Source: JBAZUK01 sp041661445 (GTDB taxonomy: Bacteria > Chlamydiota > Chlamydiia > Chlamydiales > SM23-39). From it: a DNA stretch of 64,000 bases. Shown here in pieces: positions 46,358-56,288 of this stretch (within the stretch, counting starts at the first letter, position 1; every line of letters starts with the position of its first letter). Made by a program: the position numbers and the translations under genes. A model generated the notes under the pieces. It had not been told where the DNA came from. It ran no database searches and saw only the letters and a program-made list of their open reading frames with translations. The DNA lies in the NCBI GenBank assembly GCA_041661445.1, contig JBAZUK010000002.1, positions 196,713 through 260,712 on the forward strand. Reading direction: 5' to 3'.

Positions 46358-47574
46358 AATTCACCTAAAATATATTCTTTTTTGTTTTCTTTTAGCTTAA
46401 CTTTTAGAACGGAATTAGCAGGAATTTTATCTCTAACTCCAATAAAAAGATTATTTTTTGTAGACCCAAAGCTCATATTATCGGACGGCTGCTCAAAAAG
46501 AACATCCATTTCTCTACCAATAAACTGCTCTCTTTTCTTAAAAGCTATTCTTAAAGCGCTGTCTTCTAATACTTTCTTCCTTTCATGTATGATTTTTTCA
46601 TCTATCTGTTCTTCAAAAGTCGCCGCTAAGGTATTAGGTCTTTTGCTGTATGGAAATATATGAACTTTAGTAAAGCCGACTTTATTAAGAATATCAATAG
46701 TTCTTTCAAGGTCCTCAGCTGTTTCAGAAGGAAACCCGACAATAACATCTGTTGTAAAAGTAAAATCCGGATTCCTGCTGATAATTTTTTCAACTTTTTC
46801 TAAAAAAAACTCAGGGGTATATTTTCTATTCATTTTTCTTAAAATTTTCTCAGAGCCAGACTGGAGAACTAAATGCAAAGAAGAGACCATTTTTTCAGAT
46901 GATGTTAAAATATTTATTAAATCGTCTGTTATATGTTTCGAATCGATAGATGATATTTTGATCCTGTTTAAGCCTTCAATTTTTTCAATTTCATTAAGCA
47001 ATTTTTCAAAAGACATTTCCGTATTGTATTCACCAATATTAATTCCTGTTAAAACAATCTCCTGGTACCCATTATCAACCAATTTTGTTATCTCAAATAT
47101 TATTTCATCTTTACTTCTTGATCTCGATCTTCCTCGAGTAAAAGGAATAACACAATAACTGCAACAGGAATTACAGCCGTCTTGAATTTTAACAAAAGCT
47201 CTCGTGTGACCATCAAAATTTTTAATATAAAATTTAGGAACTATTCTTTCGGGGAAAATTGTTGCTACCAGATCATTTTTTTGATTATTGGGAATAATTA
47301 TTACATCACTGCCAATGAGATCTATAACCTCTTTCCCAATACATCCTGTAATATAAAACTTGGCTTTTTTATTTTTTTCTTTTAAAGCCTTAATGGCAGA
47401 CAGGGACTTTTTATCAGCACTGTGGGTAACCGAGCAAGCATTTATAATACAAATATCAGCATCCCCCTCTTCTGAAACTATCAACCCCAATCCTTTCAAT
47501 TGATCGGAAAAAGCCTGGGATTCATATTGATTTGTTTTGCATCCCAAAGTAAATATTTTAAATTTTTTCTTCAT
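46348..47574 (-). CDS. mtaB: tRNA (N6-L-threonylcarbamoyladenosine-37)-methylthiotransferase MtaB-like
   Basis: A 408-residue radical-SAM methylthiotransferase with FTLGCKTNQYESQ, NACSVTHSADKK and the radical-SAM CNSCCSYC near 135-142. The N-terminal LGCKTNQYES form is that of MtaB rather than MiaB or RimO. It converts t6A37 to ms2t6A37 in tRNAs reading ANN codons. Confidence 0.88.
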   Translation of the reverse strand: MKKKFKIFTLGCKTNQYESQAFSDQLKGLGLIVSEEGDADICIINACSVTHSADKKSLSAIKALKEKNKKAKFYITGCIGKEVIDLIGSDVIIIPNNQKNDLVATIFPERIVPKFYIKNFDGHTRAFVKIQDGCNSCCSYCVIPFTRGRSRSRSKDEIIFEITKLVDNGYQEIVLTGINIGEYNTEMSFEKLLNEIEKIEGLNRIKISSIDSKHITDDLINILTSSEKMVSSLHLVLQSGSEKILRKMNRKYTPEFFLEKVEKIISRNPDFTFTTDVIVGFPSETAEDLERTIDILNKVGFTKVHIFPYSKRPNTLAATFEEQIDEKIIHERKKVLEDSALRIAFKKREQFIGREMDVLFEQPSDNMSFGSTKNNLFIGVRDKIPANSVLKVKLKENKKEYILGELCK

Positions 47575-47698
47575 AATTTATTTCATTTTTTAAAACTGTA
47601 TAAATATAACAAATATAAAAAAAAACATCATGGAAAAAAATAACAATAATTATTAAAATACTTTAAAAATGTAATTTGATTAAAAAAAGGATTATTAT

Positions 47699-48313
47699 AT
47701 GCAACCAGATTTAAATTTTTGGGAAACTGTTATTTCAATATTTTTTGTATTCAATGCTATGGGAATGATTCCTGCATTTGTTGCATTACTATCAAAATTT
47801 GATCAGAAAAGACAAATTAAAATCATTATAAGAGAATGTTTAATTGCTCTTTTCGTCCTTCTTGCTTTTACCTTTTTCGGAGCAAGAATCTTAAAATCAT
47901 TTTCCTTATCTCAATCAACAATTGGTGTTGGAGGAGGACTTCTTTTAATAATTATAGCTCTCAATATGATTTTTCCAAAAGAGAGCCATTCTCATGAAAA
48001 ATCCCTTTCTGCATCAAAAGATCCATTAATTATTCCATTAGCTATCCCTGGACTTGCTGGTCCCGGCACAATAGCTGCATTAGCAGTATTATCAAACCAA
48101 GTAGGTACATTGGTAGCCTCAGGAGCTTTAATTGTAGCTTGGATACCTTCACTTTTCATCCTCCTTGCTTGTTCCTATTTAAAGAAAATTCTAGGAGAGA
48201 AGGGGCTTTTGGCTGTAGAAAAACTTGGCGGAATGCTTATCTGTTTTATTGGAATAGAAACCTTAACAAAAGGTGTTGTCCAAATTGTGATAAATAATTT
48301 TTTTACCAAATAA
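47699..48313 (+). CDS. MarC family membrane protein
   Basis: A 204-residue protein with about six membrane segments and the family features FFVFNAMGMIPAFVAL near 17-32 and PLAIPGLAGPGTIAAL near 119-134. The function of MarC proteins remains unclear. It is convergent with hflX; a shared hairpin lies between. Confidence 0.85.
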   Translation: MQPDLNFWETVISIFFVFNAMGMIPAFVALLSKFDQKRQIKIIIRECLIALFVLLAFTFFGARILKSFSLSQSTIGVGGGLLLIIIALNMIFPKESHSHEKSLSASKDPLIIPLAIPGLAGPGTIAALAVLSNQVGTLVASGALIVAWIPSLFILLACSYLKKILGEKGLLAVEKLGGMLICFIGIETLTKGVVQIVINNFFTK

Positions 48314-48334
48314 TTTTTTAACAGATATTTAAAG

Positions 48335-48384
48335 GTGTTTTAGTTGAAATAAATTTTATAAAAAACTTCAATCAGCTAAAACAC
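48335..48384. terminator. Convergent terminator between marC and hflX
   Basis: Arms GTGTTTTAG (48335-48343) and CTAAAACAC (48376-48384), extended by a further TTGAA/TTCAA pairing after a small bulge. It lies between two converging genes and could serve both. Confidence 0.55.
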
Positions 48385-48390
48385 TTTGAA

Positions 48391-49698
48391 TCAAACAACA
48401 AAATCCATAAGCTTTTTTTCTAAAATATTTGGAATCTCTGCTTCGATTAATATATCATTTTCTAGATAATCAATTGTGATAACCCTGCCCTCTTTTATAA
48501 TCTCTGAAACAAGCTTGTAATAACTTTGAGGTATTTTCAGCTTAATGATCTTTCGTAAATTTGCTATTTCTTTGATCATCAATTCAACTAATTCATCTAA
48601 TCCTTCTTTCTTCAATGCTGATATTTCTACTGTTTTGGGATACTTAATTTTAAAATATGAAATAATAGAAGGATTTTTACATTCATCAACTTTATTTAGG
48701 CATGTAATTATGGGTCTTGTATCTGCTTTTAATTCTTTTAGGACTTCTAAGCTGGCCTCAGTCATTTCTTTCACAGACTCATTAGAGATATCTATAACAT
48801 GAATCAATACATCTGAATAAACAGCTTCTTCCAGAGTGCTTTTGAAAGATGCAATAAGTGAGTGGGGCAATTTTCTAATAAATCCCACAGTATCAGTCAA
48901 TAATATTTCCTGTCTATTATCAAGGACATATTTTCTAGTAGTTGTATCTAAAGTTGCAAAAAGCTTATTTTCAACCAGGACATCTGCATCAGTCAATGCA
49001 TTCATTAAAGTTGATTTGCCTGAGTTCGTATATCCTACTATTGCAAAAGAAGGGATGCTGGTTTTAATTCTTTTTTTTCTCTGCAAATGTCTTTGTTCAT
49101 GAATTTTATCAATTTCTTTTTGCAGATCTGAGATTTTCTTTTTTAAGATTTGACGATCTATTTCAATTTGTCTTTCTCCTGCACCCTTCAAATGTCCGCC
49201 GGATTTTCCACCAGTTTTTTGTCTGCTTAAATGCGTCCACATTCTTTTGAGTCTTGGCATCTCATATTTATATTGAGCAAGCTGTACCTGTAATTTGGCC
49301 TCATTTGATTTTGCATGAATCGCAAAAACGCCAAGTATAAGTTCTGTTCTATCAATTACAGCACAATTTATTTCTTTTTCTAAATTTCTTTGCTGATGAG
49401 GAGAAATTTCAAAATCAAAAATAATCACTTCAACATTTAATTCAATGCTAAGATTTTTTATCTCTTCAATTTTTCCGCTTTTCAGATAAGTTGCTGACTC
49501 GATTTCTCTTATCGGAGCTGCAATTTCCTGAACAGTCTCAAGACCATAAGTGGCTGCAAGGCTTTTGAGCTCATTTAAGTGCTCTAAACAAAGCGGTTTC
49601 TCACTTGAATCTTTATAAACACCTAGTAGCAAAGCTTTAGGCAGCTTTTCAAATTCCAGAAGCCTTGTTTTGCCGATTTCTAATTTTATCTTACTCAT
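48391..49698 (-). CDS. hflX: GTPase HflX
   Basis: Ribosome-splitting GTPase. The 435-residue protein has the HflX N-terminal domain (AKSNEAKLQVQLAQYKYEMPRL), the GGKSGGHLKGAGERQIE linker, then the GTPase domain with GYTNSGKSTLMNAL near 220, DTVGFIRKLPH and NKVD. Chlamydiae carry hflX near phnP-like and mdh, as here. Confidence 0.95.
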   Translation of the reverse strand: MSKIKLEIGKTRLLEFEKLPKALLLGVYKDSSEKPLCLEHLNELKSLAATYGLETVQEIAAPIREIESATYLKSGKIEEIKNLSIELNVEVIIFDFEISPHQQRNLEKEINCAVIDRTELILGVFAIHAKSNEAKLQVQLAQYKYEMPRLKRMWTHLSRQKTGGKSGGHLKGAGERQIEIDRQILKKKISDLQKEIDKIHEQRHLQRKKRIKTSIPSFAIVGYTNSGKSTLMNALTDADVLVENKLFATLDTTTRKYVLDNRQEILLTDTVGFIRKLPHSLIASFKSTLEEAVYSDVLIHVIDISNESVKEMTEASLEVLKELKADTRPIITCLNKVDECKNPSIISYFKIKYPKTVEISALKKEGLDELVELMIKEIANLRKIIKLKIPQSYYKLVSEIIKEGRVITIDYLENDILIEAEIPNILEKKLMDFVV

Positions 49699-49701
49699 TT
49701 A

Positions 49702-50478
49702 TTACTCAGTTTTTATAATTAACCCATCATATGCAAGTTTAACATTTTTAGGAAGCTGGGATGAAATTTCTGCATACTCTAATTCATGACCAAGATGTGT
49801 TAAATATGTTTTTTTCGGTTTAACAATTTTTATAAAGTCCAATGCCTGTCTCAAATTAAAATGAACATCCGATTCTTTAATCCTAAGACAGCTTAAAAGT
49901 AAAACATCAAGATCTTTTAATTTTGAAAAAATACTTTCATCATATTTTTTTATATCAGTAACATAAGCAAATTTATTTAATCTAAATCCTAAAACTTTTT
50001 TGCTGTCCTGGAAATATGAAAAATAATCAAAAGACATATTATCTAAACAAAAACAAGATTTTTTTTCTGATAAAACGTTGAAATCAAATTTAGCGCTTTG
50101 CGTATGCCCCGGTAAGTTTGGCTCAAAAAAGTATGCATATTTTTTTTTAATTTCTTCATAAGTTCCTTTTAATAAGAAACATTTGAGTGATTTTTTTTGA
50201 ATGCGGTTATATATTCTTAAGTCATCTATGCCCGCAATATGATCATAATGGTTATGTGTTATTATCAATCCATCTAATTTGTTCATATTATATTTTAAAG
50301 CTTGAGAGCGAATATCTGGGCCGCAATCGACTAAAATGTTTTTGTTTTTTTCTTTAATTAATATGGCTGGTCTTGATCTCTTGTTATATCTAGATAAAGA
50401 ACTGCAAGTTTTACATTTACATCCGATAACCGGAGTACCGGTTGAGGCGCCTGAGCCTAAAACAACAATCTCTTTCAT
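49702..50478 (-). CDS. Metallo-beta-lactamase-fold hydrolase, PhnP-like
   Basis: A 258-residue protein with GSGASTGTPVIGCKCKTC at the N-terminus and the metal site THNHYDHIAGIDDLR near 74-88, ending with YLTHLGHELEY. This is the PhnP / tRNase Z-like group, which acts on phosphodiester substrates. Chlamydial genomes annotate it phnP; without the phn operon a phosphonate role is unlikely. It overlaps the following membrane-protein gene by four bases. Confidence 0.85.
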   Translation of the reverse strand: MKEIVVLGSGASTGTPVIGCKCKTCSSLSRYNKRSRPAILIKEKNKNILVDCGPDIRSQALKYNMNKLDGLIITHNHYDHIAGIDDLRIYNRIQKKSLKCFLLKGTYEEIKKKYAYFFEPNLPGHTQSAKFDFNVLSEKKSCFCLDNMSFDYFSYFQDSKKVLGFRLNKFAYVTDIKKYDESIFSKLKDLDVLLLSCLRIKESDVHFNLRQALDFIKIVKPKKTYLTHLGHELEYAEISSQLPKNVKLAYDGLIIKTE

Positions 50479-51296
50479 AGATCTTTTTCCTTGGTCTGAG
50501 AAAAATTATAAACTTCCATTGAAAAATTAAAAAAGAAAATTACAAAAGGTGTCAAAAACAGAACAAACAAAGTCATAATAGACAACCACTGAAACACAAT
50601 ATTATAAATATCCATTGGTATAACAAAAGTGAGTTTCGTTAATTTTATAGAAATGAACAGAATCAAAAAAACTAAGAGCCCTGCTGAAATTCCTATCAGG
50701 AAATATATTATATGGGTGAACAAATCCTTCTTGAAATCAATATAAGCCTCTTTTAATACAACTATCTTATTTCGAGTTTTTATTGATAATCCGGGTGTCG
50801 CAAAAAAAATCGTTAAAAAAGAAATAATGCAAACTGCAATCGTCGACAAAACCAGCAAAAAAGGTAAAAAAGAGATCGAGGAACCAATAAAGCTTCCTAC
50901 ATGAGGAATCTCTTTTATCATCACCAAAAGGCCGAAAATCAAGTTAAATATTAAAAATATTAAAAAAGGAGGAATGGTAATCTGTAAAGAATCTACAATA
51001 TTCTGTGTAGAACTTTTAAAAATTTCGATATAGGATTTTCTTTGGTTCTTAACCTCATTATAATAGATTTTGCAAAGGATAACACCTAAGATTGAAAAGA
51101 TCGAAATTGAAAAAAATATTGGGACAAAAATCAGACTAAAAACGATCCAGTTAGTCGCAACAAAAGCTATTGATCTAAATAAAACCACAACTAACCCGCA
51201 AAGAAATAAAAACGGATAAGCAAATAATACTTTTTTTAATTGGAAAGAATGCCTAAAAGCTCTTTTTAAAATTTTTTCAAGATCATTAAATTTCAT
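50475..51296 (-). CDS. Hypothetical multi-pass membrane protein
   Basis: A 273-residue protein with about six hydrophobic segments and an amphipathic start (LEKILKRAFRHSFQLKKVL). It sits between mdh and the PhnP-like gene, with a 4-base overlap to the latter. The overall plan resembles uncharacterised membrane proteins of the DUF4013-like type, but I cannot assign one. Confidence 0.6.
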   Translation of the reverse strand: MKFNDLEKILKRAFRHSFQLKKVLFAYPFLFLCGLVVVLFRSIAFVATNWIVFSLIFVPIFFSISIFSILGVILCKIYYNEVKNQRKSYIEIFKSSTQNIVDSLQITIPPFLIFLIFNLIFGLLVMIKEIPHVGSFIGSSISFLPFLLVLSTIAVCIISFLTIFFATPGLSIKTRNKIVVLKEAYIDFKKDLFTHIIYFLIGISAGLLVFLILFISIKLTKLTFVIPMDIYNIVFQWLSIMTLFVLFLTPFVIFFFNFSMEVYNFSQTKEKDL

Positions 51297-51308
51297 AACA
51301 ACTCTATT

Positions 51309-52289
51309 TTATAAAAGGTGAGCTATTTGAGCCTTTTCTTCAACAAGCTCATTTTCACTTAATTTAATTTTTTCTTTAATATATTCATCAATCTGCATAT
51401 TCTCAACAATTTTATAATTCCCCTTGCCATCGCTCACACAGGGAAAAGAGAATATTAGATCCTTATCTATACCATATTTATTTTTATGTGAATATACTGC
51501 TAATGAAAAAATCTCTTTTTCTTTTTGATACAAAGATCTAATAGTATCGATGATTGCATTTGCTGCAGAAGCTGCAGATGATTTCTTTCTTTTCAAAATT
51601 ATTTCAGCACCTCTTTTTTGAATCAGTTCCATAAACGTAGTTTTTAACCAATCTTCATCATCTACATACTTAGATATATCGTCGCCTTTGATTGACACTT
51701 TGGTATAATCAGGAACTTGAGTAGTGGAATGATTGCCCCAGATAACTAAATTGCTGATTTCCTCAACTCCTATATTTGCTTTTTTTGCCAGCTGATATTT
51801 AGCTCTATTTTGATCAAGTCTGGTCATAGCAAAAAAATTCTCTTTAGGGATATTTGGAGCATTATTCATGGCAATCAGGGCATTTGTATTACAAGGATTG
51901 CCAACAACTAGAACTTTAACATTTTTCTTAGCAAATTCATTTATCGCACTTCCCTGCTGCTTAAAAATCTTCGCATTTTCTAAAAGAAGATCCCGTCTTT
52001 CCATATTAGGTCCTCTTGGTTTAGCGCCAATTAAAAGCGCTATATCGCTATCTTTAGCCATCTCATTAGCATCAAAGCCATATTTGATTTCCTTTAATAA
52101 AGGAAAACACGAATCCTCTAATTCAAAAACAACTCCTGACATTTCATCTTTAAAAGCTTCAACATCCAATAAATTTAAAGCTATTTGAGTATCTTTTCCG
52201 AACATCTCCCCTGCTGCAATTCTAAAAAGTAAATTATAAGCAATTTGACCACAAGCTCCTGTAACAAGTACTCTTTTCATTTGTTTCAT
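51309..52289 (-). CDS. mdh: Malate dehydrogenase
   Basis: Interconverts malate and oxaloacetate with NAD. From the ATG at 52289, which is preceded by GGAG, the protein is 326 residues; an upstream in-frame ATG (52379) would add 30 residues unlike the family. It has the nucleotide site VTGACGQIAYNLL near 7-19, LDQNRAKYQLA, and the active-site His in WGNHSTTQVPD near 185. It completes the TCA-cycle step that chlamydiae retain. Confidence 0.95.
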   Translation of the reverse strand: MKQMKRVLVTGACGQIAYNLLFRIAAGEMFGKDTQIALNLLDVEAFKDEMSGVVFELEDSCFPLLKEIKYGFDANEMAKDSDIALLIGAKPRGPNMERRDLLLENAKIFKQQGSAINEFAKKNVKVLVVGNPCNTNALIAMNNAPNIPKENFFAMTRLDQNRAKYQLAKKANIGVEEISNLVIWGNHSTTQVPDYTKVSIKGDDISKYVDDEDWLKTTFMELIQKRGAEIILKRKKSSAASAANAIIDTIRSLYQKEKEIFSLAVYSHKNKYGIDKDLIFSFPCVSDGKGNYKIVENMQIDEYIKEKIKLSENELVEEKAQIAHLL

Positions 52290-52655
52290 ATTAAATCTCC
52301 TATAAAAACCATAAGCAATTAAACAAAAAAAATGATTTAAAAAAAATAAAAGAAAATATATTTTTTCAGATTCATTCAACTGTTATCAAAAAAATATTAG
52401 GTATTTTGTCTTTTATCTTAAAAAATATTAATCAATATCACAAATCCGTTTTTTTCAAACAGCTTTTCAGCCACAAAACTTTCCGATTAATTTAAAAAAG
52501 ATAATTTTTATCAAATGCTTTTGTCGCCCCTTCGTCATTAAACAAATTTGTTTTTTCAATTAAAATTTAATCTTTTTAAAAAAAATCTTTTTTTTATTTC
52601 AAAAAATGTTCATTATTTTCTGCTTTTACTAGTATTAGACTTTGATAGGAAAATC

Positions 52656-54062
52656 ATGACATCATATTTAATACCCACTTCCGGAATTAAAATAGGATCG
52701 GATATTGCAAAAAATATATGCAGTTTCATTGGATTGAATTCCCCAACAGCTTCTAAAACAAAAGAATTTGCTAAAGGATTTCTTCGAAGAATTATTTCAA
52801 CAACAGTTACTTATGGCCCTGTTCAAGCTGCTCGATTTTTTCAGCCGATGAGTTGGCTTACCTTGCCGGGAAGATTAAAATTTGCATCAATCTATAATGG
52901 ATTCAATGGCGTGGCATCCATAGGCAAATATGTCAATGCATGTATTTCACATAAAGATGAAGAAAAGGACTATAATCTAAAAATGAGCCTGCAATTCCTT
53001 TTCCGAGCTTCAGTTGATTGGGCAGTTTTGTATTATTGTCATGAGGAAACACTATCTTATTTTGTCTTAGCAGAAGGGATTTTACAAGCTGTATTACCGC
53101 AGCAATTAAACCAAACTTCAGAAAAAATATATAATGCTTGCAATAAAGTTTTTAAAAACACAACACCTCCAAAAGTTGATACTGAACTTTCTCCTGCTTT
53201 AAAAGGTGTGTTAAAAGTTACATTTAATGACAAACCTGAAAAAATTGATGATGCTGTTTATTTTGAATGCTCTGATGAGGAGGAGGAAAAGAAATCCTCA
53301 GAAGATGATACAGACTCGGATGATGACCTAATTCTACCCAATAACTCAGATCCTCAACCCATACTATCTACTAAAACAGAGGAAACTCAAACTGAAGATC
53401 TAATAACAGAAACCGAACCTAAAGGCAAACAAGCAGATCCTCAACCCATACTATCTACCAAAACAGAGGAAACTAAAACTGAAGATCTAATAACAGAGAC
53501 CGAATCAAAAGGCAAACAAGCAGATCCTCAACTCATACTATCTACCAAAACAGAAGAAACTCAAACTGAAGATCTAATAACAGAGACAAAACCTAAAGGC
53601 AAACAAGCAGATCCTCAACCCATACTATCTACCAAAACAGAGGAAACTCAAACTGAAGATCTAAAAGCAAAAATCGAATCTCAAGCAGATCCTATTGCCT
53701 TCAAGACAACTAACCTTACAGATGCTCAGACACAATATACCGAAGATATAAAAGAAGGAACTGTATCTAAAAAAACCGATCCTCTAATCATACCACCTGC
53801 CGAAAATAAAGAACCACAGACTATTCAATCTAAAATTCAGGAAGAATCAACGACTGAAATTAAAGGGCCTAAAAAACAAACTTCAGAAACAGCTCAGCAG
53901 AAAACTTCTTTTACACAATCAAGAGCTTATTTTAAAAGTCTCGACAATCCAAATTCTCCTGTTCCTAAACCTCAAAACAAGCCAGGTACTCCGAACAGCT
54001 CTAGCGTTCCTTTACCTTCTGAAGGCCGTGTATTAAACTACACAACACCCTCTAAAAAATAA
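52656..54062 (+). CDS. Hypothetical protein with acidic tandem 29-residue repeats
   Basis: About 468 residues from the ATG at 52656 (AGGA upstream; the longer in-frame start at 52548 lacks a site). The N-terminal ~190 residues look folded and mostly helical with some hydrophobic stretches. A very acidic stretch (SDEEEEKKSSEDDTDSDDD) follows, then three full and one partial copy of a 29-residue repeat starting DPQPILSTKTEETQTEDL, then a Pro/Gln/Ser/Lys-rich tail. No family was recognised. Repeats and low complexity are common in secreted or surface proteins of intracellular bacteria, but export is not shown. Confidence 0.65.
   Translation: MTSYLIPTSGIKIGSDIAKNICSFIGLNSPTASKTKEFAKGFLRRIISTTVTYGPVQAARFFQPMSWLTLPGRLKFASIYNGFNGVASIGKYVNACISHKDEEKDYNLKMSLQFLFRASVDWAVLYYCHEETLSYFVLAEGILQAVLPQQLNQTSEKIYNACNKVFKNTTPPKVDTELSPALKGVLKVTFNDKPEKIDDAVYFECSDEEEEKKSSEDDTDSDDDLILPNNSDPQPILSTKTEETQTEDLITETEPKGKQADPQPILSTKTEETKTEDLITETESKGKQADPQLILSTKTEETQTEDLITETKPKGKQADPQPILSTKTEETQTEDLKAKIESQADPIAFKTTNLTDAQTQYTEDIKEGTVSKKTDPLIIPPAENKEPQTIQSKIQEESTTEIKGPKKQTSETAQQKTSFTQSRAYFKSLDNPNSPVPKPQNKPGTPNSSSVPLPSEGRVLNYTTPSKK
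53349..53680 (+). repeat. Tandem 87-bp coding repeat
   Basis: Copies begin at 53349, 53436, 53523 and 53610 with a period of exactly 87 bases (29 codons). The first three are complete and nearly identical; the fourth diverges after its first two thirds. The period keeps the reading frame, so copy number could vary without breaking the gene. Confidence 0.88.
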
Positions 54063-54065
54063 TTT

Positions 54066-55196
54066 TTAGATTATATCGTTTGCTATTTTTTCTCTGACTG
54101 CTTTCATATATTCAACCATGAAATGCAGATTATGAATGCTTATTAAACTTAATGCAGTTAGTTCTTTTGCCTTAAAAAGATGATGCAGATAAGCTAACGA
54201 AAAATGTTTACATGTATAGCATGAACAATTTTTATCTATTGGTCCGAAATTATTTTCATTTTCTTTTCTTGTAATTTTTATTCCTTTGCCGTTAGTTAAA
54301 GCTAGACCATGTCTTGCGGCTTTTGTCGGATATGAACTATCAAAAGTATCTATGCCAAGAGGTATTGATTGTTCTAAAGAAGTTATATCTCCGATCCCCA
54401 ATAAATGATTAGGTTTTTCTTTGGGCAAATAGTTCATGGTAAAATCAAGCATTTCAATCATTTCTTCTTTATTTTTACCAACACTTCCGCCTATTGCGAA
54501 TCCATCGAATGACAGTTTTGTTAAATACTCGCAGCTTTTTTTTCTAAGATCTTTATTTATCCCTCCATGAATCACTGCATAAAGTGCCTGGCTTTGAATA
54601 TTTTTCTGATGATAGTCCAAAGATCTTTTTTCCCAAGAATGAGTTCTATCTAACGATCTTTCCAGATATTTTATATCTGTGTGATATGGCAATAGTTCAT
54701 CAAAGACTATTATTATATCCGCCCCGATATCTTTTTGTGCTTGGATCGAAGTTTCAGGAGTAAGAATAATCTTAGATCCGTCTCTATAAGATCTAAAGAT
54801 GACGCCATCATCCGTTATTTTTAAGACAGACGAATTATTTTTTTTCATGCCTTGACTTTTAAGCTCACTTGCAACAGACCCATATGCTAATGAAAATACC
54901 TGAAAGCCTCCGGAATCCGTAATTATAGGCATATCTCGATTTATAAACTTATGAATACCGCCTGCCTGCTTTATTATATCAGATCCGGGTTGAAGCATAA
55001 GATGATAGGTATTGCAGAACATTAGTTCCAGTCCAATTGACGAAACCATTTTGCTATCCAAGGCTTTTATAGTTCCATTCGTTCCTACTGCAACAAAATT
55101 AGGAGTATTAATAATTCCATGCGGAGTATGGATTTTTCCAATTCTGGCTTTTGATTTTTTTGATGTATATAAAACTTCGAATTTAAAATTACTCAT
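54066..55196 (-). CDS. tgt: Queuine tRNA-ribosyltransferase
   Basis: Exchanges G34 for queuine in tRNAs with GUN anticodons. The 376-residue protein has DSGGFQVFSLA (catalytic Asp near 93), GIDTFDSSYPTKAARHG, and the zinc site CSCYTCKHFS with a later His. It overlaps the end of the adjacent precursor-transporter gene by eight bases; together they suggest queuine or precursor salvage from the host. Confidence 0.95.
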   Translation of the reverse strand: MSNFKFEVLYTSKKSKARIGKIHTPHGIINTPNFVAVGTNGTIKALDSKMVSSIGLELMFCNTYHLMLQPGSDIIKQAGGIHKFINRDMPIITDSGGFQVFSLAYGSVASELKSQGMKKNNSSVLKITDDGVIFRSYRDGSKIILTPETSIQAQKDIGADIIIVFDELLPYHTDIKYLERSLDRTHSWEKRSLDYHQKNIQSQALYAVIHGGINKDLRKKSCEYLTKLSFDGFAIGGSVGKNKEEMIEMLDFTMNYLPKEKPNHLLGIGDITSLEQSIPLGIDTFDSSYPTKAARHGLALTNGKGIKITRKENENNFGPIDKNCSCYTCKHFSLAYLHHLFKAKELTALSLISIHNLHFMVEYMKAVREKIANDII

Positions 55197-55857
55197 TGGA
55201 TGCTTTTACCATTTTTTTTGAAAACCTCATAAAAGGCGTGGTTAATAAAATAACTGTAGCTTTGATGATAAAGCTGAATAGGATTATATCAAACAATGAT
55301 GAGGCAATTCCTTTTAAAGCCAAAAAAGTAAACAAAACTGTATCCAACAATTGCATAAGCAGAGCTGAAATAGTAAGTCTGAAAACAAAATGCTTTTCAT
55401 TAAATATTTTTTTTAAAAAACCAAAGAATATCAGATCAAACTTTTGGACGAAGAAAAAAACTAATATGGATGAAACAATTATCCTTGGAGAATTTGATAG
55501 AATATTTTTGAAAGAAGAGTGCATTGTATCAAAAGCAGAAGGTTGATATAAAATCTGAATCTTTGACATTACTAAAAAAAATATCATAGAAAAAAAAGAA
55601 ATTTTTATAGCTTTATTAGCCTCTTCTTTTCCAAAATATTCCTGAAGAAGGTTTTCTCCTAAAAATGTGCCGATTATAAATACATCTGTTGGCGTAACTA
55701 TCCTTGAAAAAAGATCTATTTGCTTAACAACAAATAAATTAGCAATAATTGCCTGAAGACAAACAAGAGCTAGTAGGTAATTTTTACCTAACCTAAGAGC
55801 CAGCAATAAAAATATTACTACTAATAATATATGTATAATAAAAATAAATTCATTCAT
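55189..55857 (-). CDS. Queuosine precursor transporter (YhhQ/VUT family)
   Basis: A 222-residue protein with about six membrane segments and the family pattern TPTDVFIIGTFLGENLLQEYFGKEEA (written here in short form: DVFIIGTFLGENLLQEYFG). YhhQ proteins import queuosine precursors. The overlap with tgt makes the role here convincing. Confidence 0.85.
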   Translation of the reverse strand: MNEFIFIIHILLVVIFLLLALRLGKNYLLALVCLQAIIANLFVVKQIDLFSRIVTPTDVFIIGTFLGENLLQEYFGKEEANKAIKISFFSMIFFLVMSKIQILYQPSAFDTMHSSFKNILSNSPRIIVSSILVFFFVQKFDLIFFGFLKKIFNEKHFVFRLTISALLMQLLDTVLFTFLALKGIASSLFDIILFSFIIKATVILLTTPFMRFSKKMVKASNE

Positions 55858-55889
55858 AATTTTTGCAAATATTATATTAGATGATTAAC

Positions 55890-56288
55890 TTAAATACAAT
55901 TAATTGGATCTAAAAAGACTTTAAAATTAGATATTATTAAATAACCATAATTCAGGTCGTTGATGATTAGATAATATATTCCATTCGGAAGAGTTTGAAA
56001 ATCTTTGTAAAATATAAAAGATCCGCGATGATATCCAAAAGCCATAAGACAGATATCTTTAGGATCTGTTGCAACTATTAAAGAAATCATTCCATAATTT
56101 ACATTTGTGGGTTTTTCAATCCTTACGTCATAAAATCTCAAAGGACACATGCAGTTCTTTTTTAAGATTGTTCTTAAATTTAATTGAAAAGAATCAGTCT
56201 TTTCTTCAATCTCAACAAAATATTCATGGCTAAAAGCAAAAATCGGAAGAATAATAGATAATAAAACAATAAAAATATTTTTTTTCAT
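55890..56288 (-). CDS. Small secreted hypothetical protein
   Basis: From the ATG at 56288 the protein is 132 residues (a GTG two codons upstream is also open). A clear signal peptide (KKNIFIVLLSIILPIFAFS) is followed by a short beta-rich domain with several cysteines, including CMCPLRF. The ATG overlaps the stop of the restored S9-peptidase frame as ATGA, so it belonged to the same operon. No family recognised. Confidence 0.65.
   Translation of the reverse strand: MKKNIFIVLLSIILPIFAFSHEYFVEIEEKTDSFQLNLRTILKKNCMCPLRFYDVRIEKPTNVNYGMISLIVATDPKDICLMAFGYHRGSFIFYKDFQTLPNGIYYLIINDLNYGYLIISNFKVFLDPINCI

Noticed and set aside
52290..52379. Thirty-residue N-terminal extension of malate dehydrogenase
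   Set aside because: It does not match the family and the GGAG site fits the downstream ATG at 52289.
53349..53680. Possible CRISPR-like array
   Set aside because: The copies are contiguous 87-base units with no unique spacers and they keep a coding frame, so they are a protein tandem repeat.
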